From: Mycobacterium sp. 852002-51961_SCH5331710
GTDB lineage: Bacteria > Actinomycetota > Actinomycetes > Mycobacteriales > Mycobacteriaceae
Length of the DNA: 32,543 nt
Assembly: GCF_001665535.1 (NCBI RefSeq)
Contig: NZ_LZSQ01000093.1
Location: 1 to 32,543, forward strand
Direction of reading: 5' to 3'
Shown piece by piece: positions 19,802-31,008 of the stretch. The notes beneath the pieces were generated by a model. The model had not been told where the DNA came from and did no database searches. It saw nothing but the letters and a program-made list of their open reading frames with translations. The position numbers and the translations under genes were made by a program. Positions within the stretch are counted from its first letter, which is position 1; the number at the start of each line of letters is the position of its first letter.

Positions 19802-20775
19802 CAGCCGAGGTCAAGGATGAGTTGAGTCGGCTGATCGTCAATTCGGTCAGCGCTCGACGCGCCGAGGTGGCCTCCCTGTTGCGCTTCGCGGGCGGACTGC
19901 ACATCGTCTCGGGACGCGTGGTGGTGGAGGCGGAGGTAGACCTCGGCATCATCGCCCGGCGGCTGCGCAAAGACATCTACGACCTGTACGGCTACAGCGC
20001 CTCGGTCCACGTCGTATCGGCCAGCGGAATCCGCAAGAGCACCCGGTATGTGGTACGGGTGGCCAAGGACGGCGAGGCGCTGGCCAGGCAGACCGGTCTG
20101 CTCGATCTGCGCGGCAGGCCCGTGCGGGGGCTGCCGGCGCAGGTGGTCGGCGGCAGTGTGGCCGATGCCGAAGCAGCTTGGCGCGGAGCGTTTCTGGCGC
20201 ACGGATCGCTCACCGAACCGGGGCGGTCCTCGGCGTTGGAGGTCAGCTGCCCTGGTCCGGAGGCAGCGCTGGCACTCGTCGGCGCTGCCCGCAGGTTGGG
20301 GGTCAGCGCCAAGGCGCGCGAGGTGCGCGGAACCGATCGGGTGGTGGTGCGCGACGGCGAGGCGATCGGCGCCCTGCTCACCCGGATGGGTGCGCAGGAC
20401 ACCCGCTTGACGTGGGAAGAGCGTCGGATGCGGCGCGAGGTGCGGGCCACGGCCAACCGGCTGGCCAATTTCGACGACGCCAACCTGCGTCGCTCGGCAC
20501 GTGCGGCGGTCGCCGCGGCCGCGCGAGTGGAACGGGCGCTGGAGATCCTCGGCGATACGGTGCCCGACCACCTCGCCGCCGCGGGCAAGCTGCGGGTGGA
20601 ACACCGGCAGGCGTCGTTGGAGGAGTTGGGCCGGCTCGCGGACCCGCCGATGACGAAGGACGCTGTGGCGGGCCGTATTCGACGGCTGCTGTCGATGGCC
20701 GATCGCAAGGCCAAGCAGGACGGAATCCCGGACACCGAGTCGGCCGTCACCCCGGACCTGCTCGAGGACGCCTAG
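19792..20775 (+). CDS. whiA: WhiA sporulation/division regulator homologue
   Basis: A 327-residue DNA-binding protein. The N-terminal part is the WhiA/LAGLIDADG-like fold ([34 protein letters not shown], and [17 protein letters not shown]). The C-terminal helix-turn-helix includes [33 protein letters not shown]. In Streptomyces WhiA works with WhiB to switch on division genes; mycobacteria keep the gene although they do not sporulate. The GTG start at 19792 is preferred over the ATG at 19798, because the ribosome binding site aggtga (19779-19784) is 7 bases from the former and 13 from the latter. It overlaps yvcK by 10 bases. The conserved operon appears to end here. Confidence 0.95.
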   Translation: MAMTAEVKDELSRLIVNSVSARRAEVASLLRFAGGLHIVSGRVVVEAEVDLGIIARRLRKDIYDLYGYSASVHVVSASGIRKSTRYVVRVAKDGEALARQTGLLDLRGRPVRGLPAQVVGGSVADAEAAWRGAFLAHGSLTEPGRSSALEVSCPGPEAALALVGAARRLGVSAKAREVRGTDRVVVRDGEAIGALLTRMGAQDTRLTWEERRMRREVRATANRLANFDDANLRRSARAAVAAAARVERALEILGDTVPDHLAAAGKLRVEHRQASLEELGRLADPPMTKDAVAGRIRRLLSMADRKAKQDGIPDTESAVTPDLLEDA

Positions 20776-20814
20776 CTCGATTCGCCGCCCGGCGGCCATT
20801 TCGGTGAAAAGCGT

Positions 20815-23490
20815 GTGACAAGCGGCCACTCGGCCGACACTTCAGTTGTGTCCGCGGGTGACCCGCCCACCGGAGTCGTGACGTTCCTGTTCACCGATAT
20901 CGAGGGTTCGACTCGTCGGTGGGAGTCCGACGCGGATGCCATGCGGGTCGCGCTTGCTTGCCATGACAAGGTCTTGCGGTCGGCCATCGAGGCGCACGAC
21001 GGATTCGTGTTCAGCCACAGCGGTGATGGTCTTGCCGCCGCGTTCGCGTCGCCGAGCGCCGCCGTGGATGCCGCCGTCGACGCCCAGCGTGGGCTGGAAT
21101 TGCCGGTGCGCATGGGTATTGCGACCGGTGAGGCCGAGCTTCGCGACGGTGACTATTTCGGCACGGTGCTCAATCGTGCGGCGCGCGTGATGGCGGCCGG
21201 GCACGGCGGCCAGATACTCGTGGCCGAGTCGACGGCTGTCTCGCTCGACGGCGTCGAATTGTTGAATCTGGGGCCGCGGCGGTTGCGCGACGTGACGCAT
21301 CCGATCACGATCTTTCAGCTGCGAACCCAAGGCCTTCCGCGTGACTTCCCGCCGTTACGCAGCCTGGACGCTGACCGGGGAAACTTCCGGCCTGCGGGAC
21401 GAAGGTTGGTTGGGCGTGATGACGAAGTAGCCCGGATCGCGGCGGCGTTGCGCACCAATCGATTCGTCACATTGACCGGTGTCGGCGGAGTGGGCAAGAC
21501 GCGACTGGCCCTCGAGGTCGCTGGTGGTTTCGCCAACGACTTTACCGACGGTGTCTGGGTTTTCGAGCTTGCGTCCGTGGCCGACGCGAGTGCCGTTGCT
21601 GATTCGGTCGCCGCGATCTTGGGCATCGCTCAACAACCGGGGATGAGCATGCGCGATTCGGTCGCAGCAGTCTTGGAGAACCGGAAGCGGCTGTTGATCT
21701 TCGACAACTGCGAGCACGTATTGGATGCGGCCGCATCACTTGTCGAGGCCATCCTCGCGAAGTCCTCGACCGTGAGCATCCTCGCCACCAGCAGAGAGGG
21801 CCTGGGCGTCGCCGAAGAACAGATCTGGCCGGTCCGCTCACTCTCTGACCATGCGGCGGCGGAGCTGTTCGTGGAGCGCGCGGGGAGCATCGCTTTGGGC
21901 ACCGCGGTCCACGATTTAAAGGTGGTCACCGACATATGTCGTCGCCTCGACGGCATTCCGCTGGCGATCGAACTCGCTGCGTCCCGGGTTTCGGTCATGA
22001 CGCTGACCGACATTCGTGACCGGCTCGACAAGAGGTTTCAACTCCTCGTGGGGTCACGGCGCAGTCTCGAAAGGCACCAGACACTTCGGCACGCGGTGCA
22101 ATGGTCATACGACCTGTTGAGCGCCGAAGAAAAGAGGCTGTTGGAGCGCTGTTCGGTGTTCGCCGGTGGATTCGACATCCGGAGCGCCTGCGCCGTGGCC
22201 GGACCGGAGTACGACGAGTTCGCCGTCGTGGACCTTCTCGACTCCCTCGTGCGCAAGTCGTTGCTCACAGTGGACCGATCCGAGCATACGGCGCGGTTTT
22301 CCATGCTCGAAACCGTCCGCCAGTTTGCTGAGGAACAGCTCGCCTTTTGCGGTGCGGCAGAGGAGGTTCGAACGGCTCATGCCCGCTATTTCGCACAACG
22401 CGAGGGCGCCATGATGTCCTTATGGAACAGCCCTGAACAACACCACGCGTACCGCTGGGTGGCGACCGAGCTGGCGAATCTGCGCACGGCCTTCCGGTGG
22501 GCTGCCGACAACGGCGACATCGACGTGGCCGCGACGATCACAACCTATGTGGGGTTGCTTGGTTTCGGAACCGAGAACTACGAGCCCATCGCATGGGCCG
22601 AAGAAGTGATCGAGCCCGCTGTCGCAGTCGGACATCCCCGTGTCCCCAGTCTGTACGTGATCGCAGCGGTGGCGTGGATGGCCGGCAGGCTGGAGCAGGC
22701 GCTTCGATATGCGGAGATCGGTGCAACAGTGTTGGCGCACAACGAAAATACGCCCCCGCACGGAATGGAGGGCTGGCTCGGAGCAGCGTATCTTCCCGGC
22801 GGCGAGCCGTTGCGATGGGCAGAAATGTGTCAGGCGCAACTTAAACGACGCGGCGACAGCGATGTATACATTCGCGGCTGCCGCGTCTTCGCTCTGACTT
22901 TCGGGGGACGGATCGACGAAGCGATGCAAGCCGCCGAGGGTCTGGTCGAAGCAGGAGCCGCAACTGATAATCCTTACCTGTATACCTTCGCGGTCGCAGC
23001 CAGCACATTTCCGAGCCATGCGAAGGGGTCGGTCACAAGCATCCAAATTTGCAGCGACGCTCTGGCGATGGCTCTGGAAAGTGGCAATCGTTTCAACGCA
23101 TCGATTCTCGCGCTCGCCATGGCCAGGTTCGAGGCGCTCGATGCGGTGAACCGGGAGGCGCTCGAGCACCTGACCTTGGTTCTCCGCAATTACCACGACT
23201 CGGGCAACGTCGGCAGCATTCGCAGCCCACTTGCTGTGCTGAGCACGTTTCTCGATCGTGTAGGCCGATATGAGGAGGCCGCGGTCATCAGCGGGTTCTC
23301 GCTGAGCCCGCTGGCTCTGGCCGTGCTTCCTGAGTTCACGTCTTCTATAGCCCACCTCCGCACCGTGCTCGGTGACGACACGTACGAATCGCTTGCTCGA
23401 GAGGGTGGGTCGATGACGCTGGCCACGATTGTGGCCTTCGCCTATGAGCAGATCGATCACGCTCGGGCGCAGTTGCAACAACTACGGTGA
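20815..23490 (+). CDS. Cyclase-homology-domain/STAND ATPase protein without LuxR output domain
   Basis: An 891-residue protein. Residues 18-170 are a class III nucleotide cyclase domain: metal Asp D28 in FLFTDIEGST, D71 in SGDG, D113 in DYFG, and N120/R124 in NRAAR. The usual substrate-selecting lysine before GDG is Ser (S67). Residues about 195-500 are a STAND/NB-ARC ATPase with Walker A GVGGVGKT (222-229), Walker B LLIFDN (D297) and the GIPLA motif (380-384). The rest (about 530-891) is alpha-helical and TPR-like, probably a ligand or partner sensor. Mycobacterial relatives such as Rv0386, Rv1358 and Rv2488c add a C-terminal LuxR helix-turn-helix. None is visible here; the next gene starts 4 bases after the stop. 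The GTG start at 20815 is open to doubt because no good ribosome binding site is present. Cyclase activity is uncertain. Confidence 0.88.
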   Translation: MTSGHSADTSVVSAGDPPTGVVTFLFTDIEGSTRRWESDADAMRVALACHDKVLRSAIEAHDGFVFSHSGDGLAAAFASPSAAVDAAVDAQRGLELPVRMGIATGEAELRDGDYFGTVLNRAARVMAAGHGGQILVAESTAVSLDGVELLNLGPRRLRDVTHPITIFQLRTQGLPRDFPPLRSLDADRGNFRPAGRRLVGRDDEVARIAAALRTNRFVTLTGVGGVGKTRLALEVAGGFANDFTDGVWVFELASVADASAVADSVAAILGIAQQPGMSMRDSVAAVLENRKRLLIFDNCEHVLDAAASLVEAILAKSSTVSILATSREGLGVAEEQIWPVRSLSDHAAAELFVERAGSIALGTAVHDLKVVTDICRRLDGIPLAIELAASRVSVMTLTDIRDRLDKRFQLLVGSRRSLERHQTLRHAVQWSYDLLSAEEKRLLERCSVFAGGFDIRSACAVAGPEYDEFAVVDLLDSLVRKSLLTVDRSEHTARFSMLETVRQFAEEQLAFCGAAEEVRTAHARYFAQREGAMMSLWNSPEQHHAYRWVATELANLRTAFRWAADNGDIDVAATITTYVGLLGFGTENYEPIAWAEEVIEPAVAVGHPRVPSLYVIAAVAWMAGRLEQALRYAEIGATVLAHNENTPPHGMEGWLGAAYLPGGEPLRWAEMCQAQLKRRGDSDVYIRGCRVFALTFGGRIDEAMQAAEGLVEAGAATDNPYLYTFAVAASTFPSHAKGSVTSIQICSDALAMALESGNRFNASILALAMARFEALDAVNREALEHLTLVLRNYHDSGNVGSIRSPLAVLSTFLDRVGRYEEAAVISGFSLSPLALAVLPEFTSSIAHLRTVLGDDTYESLAREGGSMTLATIVAFAYEQIDHARAQLQQLR

Positions 23491-23494
23491 ACCC

Positions 23495-25307
<1,813 letters not shown>

Positions 25308-25311
25308 CACC

Positions 25312-26526
25312 GTGGGCATCAAGACTCTGGAAGACCTTCTCGGTGAAGGTGTTTCGGATCGCGGCGTGCTGGTCCGCTCGGATCTGAACGTCCCGCTCGA
25401 CGACGACGGCAACATCACTGACCCGGGTCGTATCACCGCGTCGGTGCCCACGCTGAAGGCGCTTTCCGACGCGGGTGCCAAGGTGATCGTCACCGCGCAC
25501 CTGGGCCGGCCCAAGGGTGAGCCTGATCCGAAGCTGTCGCTGGCTCCGGTCGCGAAGGCGTTGGGGGAGCAGCTCGGTCGCCACGTTCAGCTGGCCGGTG
25601 ACGTCGTCGGCACCGACGCGCTCGCCCGTGCCGAAGGACTGACCGACGGCGACATCCTGCTGCTCGAGAACATCCGCTTCGATGCCCGCGAGACCAGCAA
25701 GGAGGACGCCGAACGGCTGGCGCTGGCCAAGCAGCTCGTCGAACTCGTCGGCGACGACGGAGCTTTCGTCTCCGACGGTTTCGGCGTGGTGCACCGCAAG
25801 CAGGCTTCGGTGTACGACGTCGCGACCCTGCTACCGCACTATGCGGGCACGCTGGTGGCCGCCGAGGTGAAGGTGCTGGAGCAGCTGACCACCTCGACCG
25901 ACAAGCCCTACGCAGTGGTGCTCGGCGGGTCGAAGGTCTCCGACAAGCTGGCGGTCATCGAGTCGTTGGCGGAGAAGGCGGACAGCCTGATCATCGGCGG
26001 CGGCATGTGCTTCACATTCCTTGCCTCACAGGGTGTTTCGGTGGGTACCTCGCTGCTGGAAGAGGGCATGATCGAGACCTGCCGCAAGCTGCTCGACACC
26101 TACGCCGACGTCATCCACGTCCCGGTCGACATCGTGGTGGCCGACAAGTTCGCCGCGGACGCGACGGCCGAGGTCGTCGCCGCCGACAAGATTCCCGAGG
26201 ACAAGATGGGTCTCGACATCGGCCCGGGTTCGGTGGAGCGCTTCACCACGCTGCTGTCCAACGCCAAGACCGTGTTCTGGAACGGCCCGATGGGCGTGTT
26301 CGAATTCCCGGCTTTTGCAGCGGGCACCAAGGGCGTCGCCGAGGCGATCATTGCCGCGACCGGCAAGGGCGCCTTCAGCGTCGTCGGCGGAGGCGATTCC
26401 GCAGCCGCCGTCCGGCAGCTCGGTCTGGACGAAGAGGGCTTCTCCCACATTTCGACCGGGGGAGGGGCCTCGCTGGAATACCTTGAAGGCAAGAAACTGC
26501 CCGGTATCGCTGTTTTGGAAGAGTGA
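25312..26526 (+). CDS. pgk: Phosphoglycerate kinase
   Basis: A 404-residue enzyme that makes ATP from 1,3-bisphosphoglycerate. The substrate-binding [10 protein letters not shown] (R22, D24, N26) and HLGRPKGE (63-70) lie in the N-terminal domain. [28 protein letters not shown] and [10 protein letters not shown] form the nucleotide-binding C-terminal domain. The mycobacterial form [13 protein letters not shown] is present. The GTG start at 25312 gives [10 protein letters not shown]; earlier in-frame codons overlap the gap gene. The ribosome binding site is weak, so reinitiation after gap (4-base gap) is likely. It is the second gene of gap-pgk-tpiA. Confidence 0.97.
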   Translation: MGIKTLEDLLGEGVSDRGVLVRSDLNVPLDDDGNITDPGRITASVPTLKALSDAGAKVIVTAHLGRPKGEPDPKLSLAPVAKALGEQLGRHVQLAGDVVGTDALARAEGLTDGDILLLENIRFDARETSKEDAERLALAKQLVELVGDDGAFVSDGFGVVHRKQASVYDVATLLPHYAGTLVAAEVKVLEQLTTSTDKPYAVVLGGSKVSDKLAVIESLAEKADSLIIGGGMCFTFLASQGVSVGTSLLEEGMIETCRKLLDTYADVIHVPVDIVVADKFAADATAEVVAADKIPEDKMGLDIGPGSVERFTTLLSNAKTVFWNGPMGVFEFPAFAAGTKGVAEAIIAATGKGAFSVVGGGDSAAAVRQLGLDEEGFSHISTGGGASLEYLEGKKLPGIAVLEE

Positions 26527-26540
26527 GAGGTACTCGAATC

Positions 26541-27326
26541 GTGAGCCGTAAGCCGCTGATCGCCGGCAACTGGAAGATGAACCTCAACCACTTCGAGGCG
26601 ATCGCGCTGGTGCAGAAGATCGCATTCGCCTTGCCGGCGAAGTACTTCGACAAGGTCGACGTGACGGTGATCCCGCCGTTCACCGATCTGCGCAGCGTCC
26701 AGACCCTCGTCGACGGCGACAAGCTGCTGCTGTCGTACGGCGCGCAGGATCTCTCACAGCACGACTCGGGCGCTTACACCGGCGACATCAGCGGCGCGTT
26801 CCTGGCCAAGCTGGGATGCACCTTCGTCGTCGTCGGACACTCCGAACGACGCACCTACCACCACGAGGACGACGCGGTCGTGGCCGCCAAGGCGGCGGCC
26901 GCCTTCCGGCACGGATTGGTGCCGATCATCTGCATCGGTGAGCAACTCGAGATCCGTGAGGCGGGTAACCACGTCGAGCACAACGTGGAATCGCTGCGGG
27001 GGTCGCTGGCGGGCCTGTCGGCCGAGCAGATCGGGCAGGCCGTGATCGCCTACGAGCCGGTGTGGGCCATCGGGACGGGCCGGGTGGCCAGCGCGGCCGA
27101 CGCCCAGGAGGTCTGCAAGGCGATCCGCGACGAGCTGGGCAAGCTGGCGTCGCCGCAGGTGGCCGCCGGGGTTCGGGTGCTGTACGGCGGGTCGGTCAAC
27201 GCCAAGAACGTCGGCGACATCGTGGCGCAGGAGGACATCGACGGAGCCCTGGTCGGCGGCGCGTCGCTCGACGGCGAGCAGTTCGCCACACTGTCGGCCA
27301 TCGCGGCCGGCGGGCCCCTGCCGTAG
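26541..27326 (+). CDS. tpiA: Triosephosphate isomerase
   Basis: A 261-residue TIM barrel interconverting dihydroxyacetone phosphate and glyceraldehyde 3-phosphate. Catalytic residues are visible: N10 and K12 in AGNWKMN, H100 in VVVGHSERR, and E172 in [11 protein letters not shown]. The phosphate-binding [11 protein letters not shown] and GALVGGASL are at the end. The GTG at 26541 gives [14 protein letters not shown] and the same length as the M. tuberculosis enzyme, with gagagg 10 bases upstream. A GTG at 26523 overlapping the pgk stop is open but would add six unusual residues. The stop is 46 bases before secG. Confidence 0.96.
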   Translation: MSRKPLIAGNWKMNLNHFEAIALVQKIAFALPAKYFDKVDVTVIPPFTDLRSVQTLVDGDKLLLSYGAQDLSQHDSGAYTGDISGAFLAKLGCTFVVVGHSERRTYHHEDDAVVAAKAAAAFRHGLVPIICIGEQLEIREAGNHVEHNVESLRGSLAGLSAEQIGQAVIAYEPVWAIGTGRVASAADAQEVCKAIRDELGKLASPQVAAGVRVLYGGSVNAKNVGDIVAQEDIDGALVGGASLDGEQFATLSAIAAGGPLP

Positions 27327-27359
27327 CGCGCCGATTAGTGAGCGTCGTCGTCGATTAGG

Positions 27360-27365
27360 TAGTCT
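27360..27365 (+). promoter_or_regulatory. -10 element for leaderless secG transcript
   Basis: TAGTCT fits TANNNT and ends 7 bases before the secG ATG at 27373. No ribosome binding site is present in the spacer. secG may therefore be transcribed separately from tpiA as well as by readthrough. Confidence 0.45.
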
Positions 27366-27372
27366 TGCGCCC

Positions 27373-27606
27373 ATGGAATTGGCCCTGCAGATCACCCTGG
27401 TAGTGACCAGTGTCTTGGTTGTGCTCCTGGTGCTGCTGCATCGCGCCAAGGGCGGCGGCCTGTCCACGCTGTTCGGCGGCGGCGTTCAGTCCAGCCTGTC
27501 GGGCTCGACGGTCGTGGAGAAGAACCTCGACCGGTTGACGCTGTTCGTGACCGGCATCTGGCTCGTCTCGATCGTCGGCGTCGCACTTCTGATCAAGTAC
27601 AGCTGA
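27373..27606 (+). CDS. secG: Preprotein translocase subunit SecG
   Basis: A 77-residue membrane protein of the SecYEG channel. There are two membrane segments (about residues 4-24 and 55-74), separated by a conserved loop LLHRAKGGGLSTLFGGGVQSSLSGSTVVEKNLDR, which has the Gly/Ser-rich signature of the family. The length equals that of mycobacterial SecG proteins. It stands alone after tpiA, as in other mycobacteria. Confidence 0.95.
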   Translation: MELALQITLVVTSVLVVLLVLLHRAKGGGLSTLFGGGVQSSLSGSTVVEKNLDRLTLFVTGIWLVSIVGVALLIKYS

Positions 27607-27645
27607 TTCTGCGCACCTCGCTGTGCGGCCCGGCCCGGAGCCGTC

Positions 27646-27651
27646 GATACT
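27646..27651 (+). promoter_or_regulatory. -10 element for leaderless ppc transcript
   Basis: GATACT matches TATACT except the first base and ends 6 bases before the ppc ATG at 27658, again with no ribosome binding site. A short hairpin, CGCAC-CTCGCT-GTGCG, lies between secG and this element. It has no T-run, so it is not a convincing terminator. Confidence 0.4.
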
Positions 27652-27657
27652 TGACTC

Positions 27658-30456
27658 ATGGCTGAAGTCGCCGGACTCGAACCGATAGGCGCGGTCAGGC
27701 GGACCAAGGTCGGTCGCGACGCCACCGAGCCGATGCGTGAGGACATCCGACTCCTCGGCGCCATCCTCGGCGACACCGTCCGTGAACAGAACGGTGACGA
27801 GGTCTTCGATCTGGTCGAGCGCGCCCGCGTCGAATCGTTCCGGGTGCGCCGCTCCGAAATCGATCGTGCGGAGCTGGCGGACATGTTCGACGGCATTGAG
27901 GTCCGCCAGGCGATCCCGGTGATCCGCGCGTTCACCCATTTCGCGCTGCTGGCGAACGTCGCCGAGGACATCCATCGGGAGCGGCGCCGCGCCATCCATG
28001 TCGCAGCAGGGGAGCCGCCGCAGAACAGCACCCTCGCTGCGACCTACGCCAAGCTCGACGCCGTCGACCTCGACGCCGATACCGTTGCCGAGGCCCTCAC
28101 CGGTGCGATGGTGTCGCCGGTGATCACCGCGCACCCGACCGAGACCAGGCGACGCACGATCTTCGACACGCAGCACCGCATCACCGAGCTGATGCGGCTG
28201 CGGCTACACGGGCATGAGCAGGCCGACGGCCGAGACATCGAGAGCGAGCTGCGCCGCCACATCCTGACGCTGTGGCAGACGGCACTGGTTCGGTTGTCGC
28301 GGTTGAAGATTCAGGACGAGATCGAAACGGGCCTGCGGTATTACCCGGCAGCGTTCTTCGAGGTCATTCCTCAGGTGAACGCCGATGTGCGCACCGAGTT
28401 GCAATCTCGTTGGCCCGACGTCGGGCTGCTGGACGAACCGATCGTGCGGCCCGGGTCGTGGATCGGCGGGGATCGGGACGGCAACCCCAACGTGACCGCC
28501 GAGGTCGTCCGGCTCGCGACCGGCCGGGCGGCCTATACGGCGTTCGACCACTACTTCGCCGAGATCACAGCGCTGGAAGAGGAGCTGTCGATGTCGGCGC
28601 GGCTGGTCCGGATCAGCGAGGGGCTCGAAGCGTTGGCCGCGCGTTGCGAGGAACCCGCGCGGGCCGACGAGCCGTATCGCCGAGCGTTGCGGGTGATCCA
28701 CTCCCGGCTGACGTCGACAGCGAAGGAAATACTCGACGAGCAGCCCGAGCACGAACTCGATCTAGGGCTCGAGCGCTACGAGTCGCCCGCCGAGTTGCTT
28801 TCCGATCTGGACGTGGTCGACGAATCGTTGCGCACCAACGGCAGCGCGGTGCTGGCCGACGATCGCTTGGCCCGACTGCGGGAGGCCGTGCGCACCTTCG
28901 GATTTCACCTCTGCGGTCTCGACATGCGGCAGAACTCCGAGGTTCACGAGGAAGTCATCGCCGAGCTCCTGGCCTGGGCGGGCGTGCACCCCGACTACGG
29001 CTCGCTGACGGAAGCCGACCGCGTCGAGCTGCTGGCCGGCGAGCTGTCGACCCGTAGGCCGCTGGTCAAGGACGGTGCGGAGCTGTCCGAACTGGCCCGC
29101 AAGGAACTCGACATCGTCGCGGCGGCGGCGCGGGCGGTGCGGGTCCTCGGTGCGCGGGCGGTGCCGAACTACATCATCTCGATGTGCGAGTCGGTGTCGG
29201 ACATGCTGGAGGCGGCGATCCTGCTCAAGGAGGCCGGGCTGCTCGACGTGTCGGGGGAGAAGCCGTACGTCCCGGTGGGCATCGTACCGCTGTTCGAGAC
29301 CATCGACGATCTGCAGCGCGGCTCCTCGATCCTCGAAGCGGCGCTGGACCTTCCGGTGTACCGCTCGATCGTTTCGGCGCGCAGCGAGAGCCAAGAGGTG
29401 ATGCTCGGCTACTCCGACTCGAACAAGGATGGCGGGTACCTGGCGGCCAACTGGGCGCTGTACCGGGCCGAACTCGACCTGGTGGAGTCGGCGCGCAAGA
29501 CCGGAATCCGGTTGCGGCTCTTCCACGGTCGCGGTGGCACCGTGGGCCGGGGCGGCGGTCCCAGTTACGACGCCATCCTGGCCCAGCCGCCCGGCGCGGT
29601 GAACGGGTCGCTGCGCCTCACCGAGCAGGGCGAGGTGATCGCGGCGAAATACGCCGAGCCGCAGGTGGCGTCCCGCAACCTCGAGACCCTCTTGGCGGCC
29701 ACGTTGGAGGCCACACTGCTCGATGTCGAGGGACTCGGCGACGAAGCGGGTCCGGCGTATGAGGTGCTCGACGACCTGGCTGCGCGAGCGCAACGGGCGT
29801 ACGCCGAATTGGTGCACGAGACACCGGGTTTCGTCGACTACTTCAAGGCGTCGACGCCGGTGAGTGAGATCGGCGCACTCAATATCGGGAGCCGGCCGTC
29901 GTCGCGCAAGCCGACGACGTCGATCGCGGACCTGCGAGCGATCCCGTGGGTGTTGGCGTGGAGCCAGTCGCGGGTGATGCTGCCCGGGTGGTACGGCACG
30001 GGGAAGGCCTTCGAGGAGTGGATCGCCGGGGGTCCCGAGTCGGAGGAAGAGCGCGTCGAGGTCTTGCGGGACCTGTACCGGCGGTGGCCGTTCTTCCGCA
30101 CCGTGCTGTCGAACATGGCGCAGGTGCTGGCGAAATCCGATCTAGGACTGGCGGCGCGGTACTCCGTGCTGGTCGACGACGAGGAGCTGCGGCGGCGGGT
30201 GTTCGACAAGATCGTTGACGAACACGACCGGACGATCCGGATGCACAAGCTGATCACTGGTCAGGACGATCTGCTGGCGGACAACCCGGCGCTGGCGCGT
30301 TCGGTGTTCAATCGCTTCCCGTACCTGGAACCGCTGAACCACCTACAGGTTGAGTTGTTGCGTCGCTATCGATCCGGGGATGACGACGAACTTGTGCAGC
30401 GGGGGATTCTGTTGACGATGAGCGGTTTGGCGACCGCGCTGCGCAACAGCGGCTAG
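27658..30456 (+). CDS. ppc: Phosphoenolpyruvate carboxylase
   Basis: A 932-residue anaplerotic enzyme that makes oxaloacetate from phosphoenolpyruvate and bicarbonate. Signatures: [12 protein letters not shown] with catalytic H159; [31 protein letters not shown] (K590); and the glycine loop [16 protein letters not shown] (R625). IGSRPSSRK and [21 protein letters not shown] are near the C-terminus, which ends NSG, close to the usual QNTG. The length is normal for bacteria. It lies 51 bases after secG with its own -10-like hexamer. M. tuberculosis is not known to carry ppc, while M. smegmatis has it in this position. The neighbouring gap-pgk-tpiA genes feed its substrate. Confidence 0.96.
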   Translation: MAEVAGLEPIGAVRRTKVGRDATEPMREDIRLLGAILGDTVREQNGDEVFDLVERARVESFRVRRSEIDRAELADMFDGIEVRQAIPVIRAFTHFALLANVAEDIHRERRRAIHVAAGEPPQNSTLAATYAKLDAVDLDADTVAEALTGAMVSPVITAHPTETRRRTIFDTQHRITELMRLRLHGHEQADGRDIESELRRHILTLWQTALVRLSRLKIQDEIETGLRYYPAAFFEVIPQVNADVRTELQSRWPDVGLLDEPIVRPGSWIGGDRDGNPNVTAEVVRLATGRAAYTAFDHYFAEITALEEELSMSARLVRISEGLEALAARCEEPARADEPYRRALRVIHSRLTSTAKEILDEQPEHELDLGLERYESPAELLSDLDVVDESLRTNGSAVLADDRLARLREAVRTFGFHLCGLDMRQNSEVHEEVIAELLAWAGVHPDYGSLTEADRVELLAGELSTRRPLVKDGAELSELARKELDIVAAAARAVRVLGARAVPNYIISMCESVSDMLEAAILLKEAGLLDVSGEKPYVPVGIVPLFETIDDLQRGSSILEAALDLPVYRSIVSARSESQEVMLGYSDSNKDGGYLAANWALYRAELDLVESARKTGIRLRLFHGRGGTVGRGGGPSYDAILAQPPGAVNGSLRLTEQGEVIAAKYAEPQVASRNLETLLAATLEATLLDVEGLGDEAGPAYEVLDDLAARAQRAYAELVHETPGFVDYFKASTPVSEIGALNIGSRPSSRKPTTSIADLRAIPWVLAWSQSRVMLPGWYGTGKAFEEWIAGGPESEEERVEVLRDLYRRWPFFRTVLSNMAQVLAKSDLGLAARYSVLVDDEELRRRVFDKIVDEHDRTIRMHKLITGQDDLLADNPALARSVFNRFPYLEPLNHLQVELLRRYRSGDDDELVQRGILLTMSGLATALRNSG

Positions 30457-30462
30457 ACCAAT

Positions 30463-30834
30463 TCAGAGGCCGGCGGACCGGCGCACCTTGTTCACCGCGC
30501 CGCGCACCACCTGTTCGGTCGCGGCCAGTGGAGAGATCACGGACTCGCCGAGGCCGACGATCCGTTCCACGCGGCTGACGATGCCTTCCATACGGTCGAC
30601 GACGCCGTTCAGGCGTGGCGCCAACTCGTTGATCTGGTTGATCGTCTCGTTGAAGCGCTCCAGGGTGGCATCGAGGTTGGCCGTCGAGCTGTTGAGGTCC
30701 TCGAGCGTCTCGCTCAGCCCCTCCAGGATGGTGTCGACCTGCTCGACTGTGACGTCGGCGTTCAGCGCCGCCTGTGCGAGCTTCCTGATCCGTTCGGGCC
30801 CGGTGCGCACCGGCCGACCACCCTTGTCTGCCAT
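30463..30834 (-). CDS. Small coiled-coil protein, unknown function
   Basis: A 123-residue protein that I cannot assign to a named family. Residues about 20-100 show heptad-like helical patterning (VEQVDTILEGLSETLEDLNSS, NETINQINELAPRLNGVVDRMEGIVSRVERIV). There is no signal peptide or membrane segment; the N-terminus (MADKGGRPVRTGPERIRK) is basic. Such amphipathic helices occur in phasin-like and envelope-associated proteins, but the function is not known. The start is taken at 30834; the ATG at 30843 is the alternative, and further upstream extension to 30924 lacks coding character. No good ribosome binding site is present. The gene converges with ppc, leaving 6 bases between stops. Confidence 0.75.
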   Translation of the reverse strand: MADKGGRPVRTGPERIRKLAQAALNADVTVEQVDTILEGLSETLEDLNSSTANLDATLERFNETINQINELAPRLNGVVDRMEGIVSRVERIVGLGESVISPLAATEQVVRGAVNKVRRSAGL

Positions 30835-30958
30835 GACGGCCATTATGACCGCAGTCGGTGGAACCGCCGGGCGGAACCCGTCGTCTGAACAGATATGAGC
30901 CATAGAGCGCCCACGTCCCGGCAATGCGTGATCGACCCGCGCAGCGTCACGGTCCGAT

Positions 30959-30987
30959 CCGCCTCGGTGGACTACGAGGCGGGTTTT
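30959..30987 (+). terminator. Hairpin followed by a T-run (possible intrinsic terminator)
   Basis: CCGCCTCG (30959-30966) and CGAGGCGG (30975-30982) form a perfect 8-bp stem with an 8-base loop, followed by GTTTT. That is the form of a rho-independent terminator reading plus-strand. No annotated plus-strand gene ends here, since ppc stops 500 bases earlier. It lies in the 174-base gap between two minus-strand genes, inside a short plus-strand frame (30895-31059). It could stop antisense transcription into the DUF222 gene or be the tail of an unrecognised small RNA. Confidence 0.4.
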
Positions 30988-31008
30988 CGTGATGGCCTCG
31001 ACGATTTG

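Noticed and set aside
26523..26540. Earlier tpiA start overlapping the pgk stop
   Set aside because: Starting at 26541 gives the usual 261-residue length and canonical [14 protein letters not shown].
27607..27657. Hairpin between secG and ppc as a terminator
   Set aside because: The stem is only 5 bp and is not followed by a T-run.
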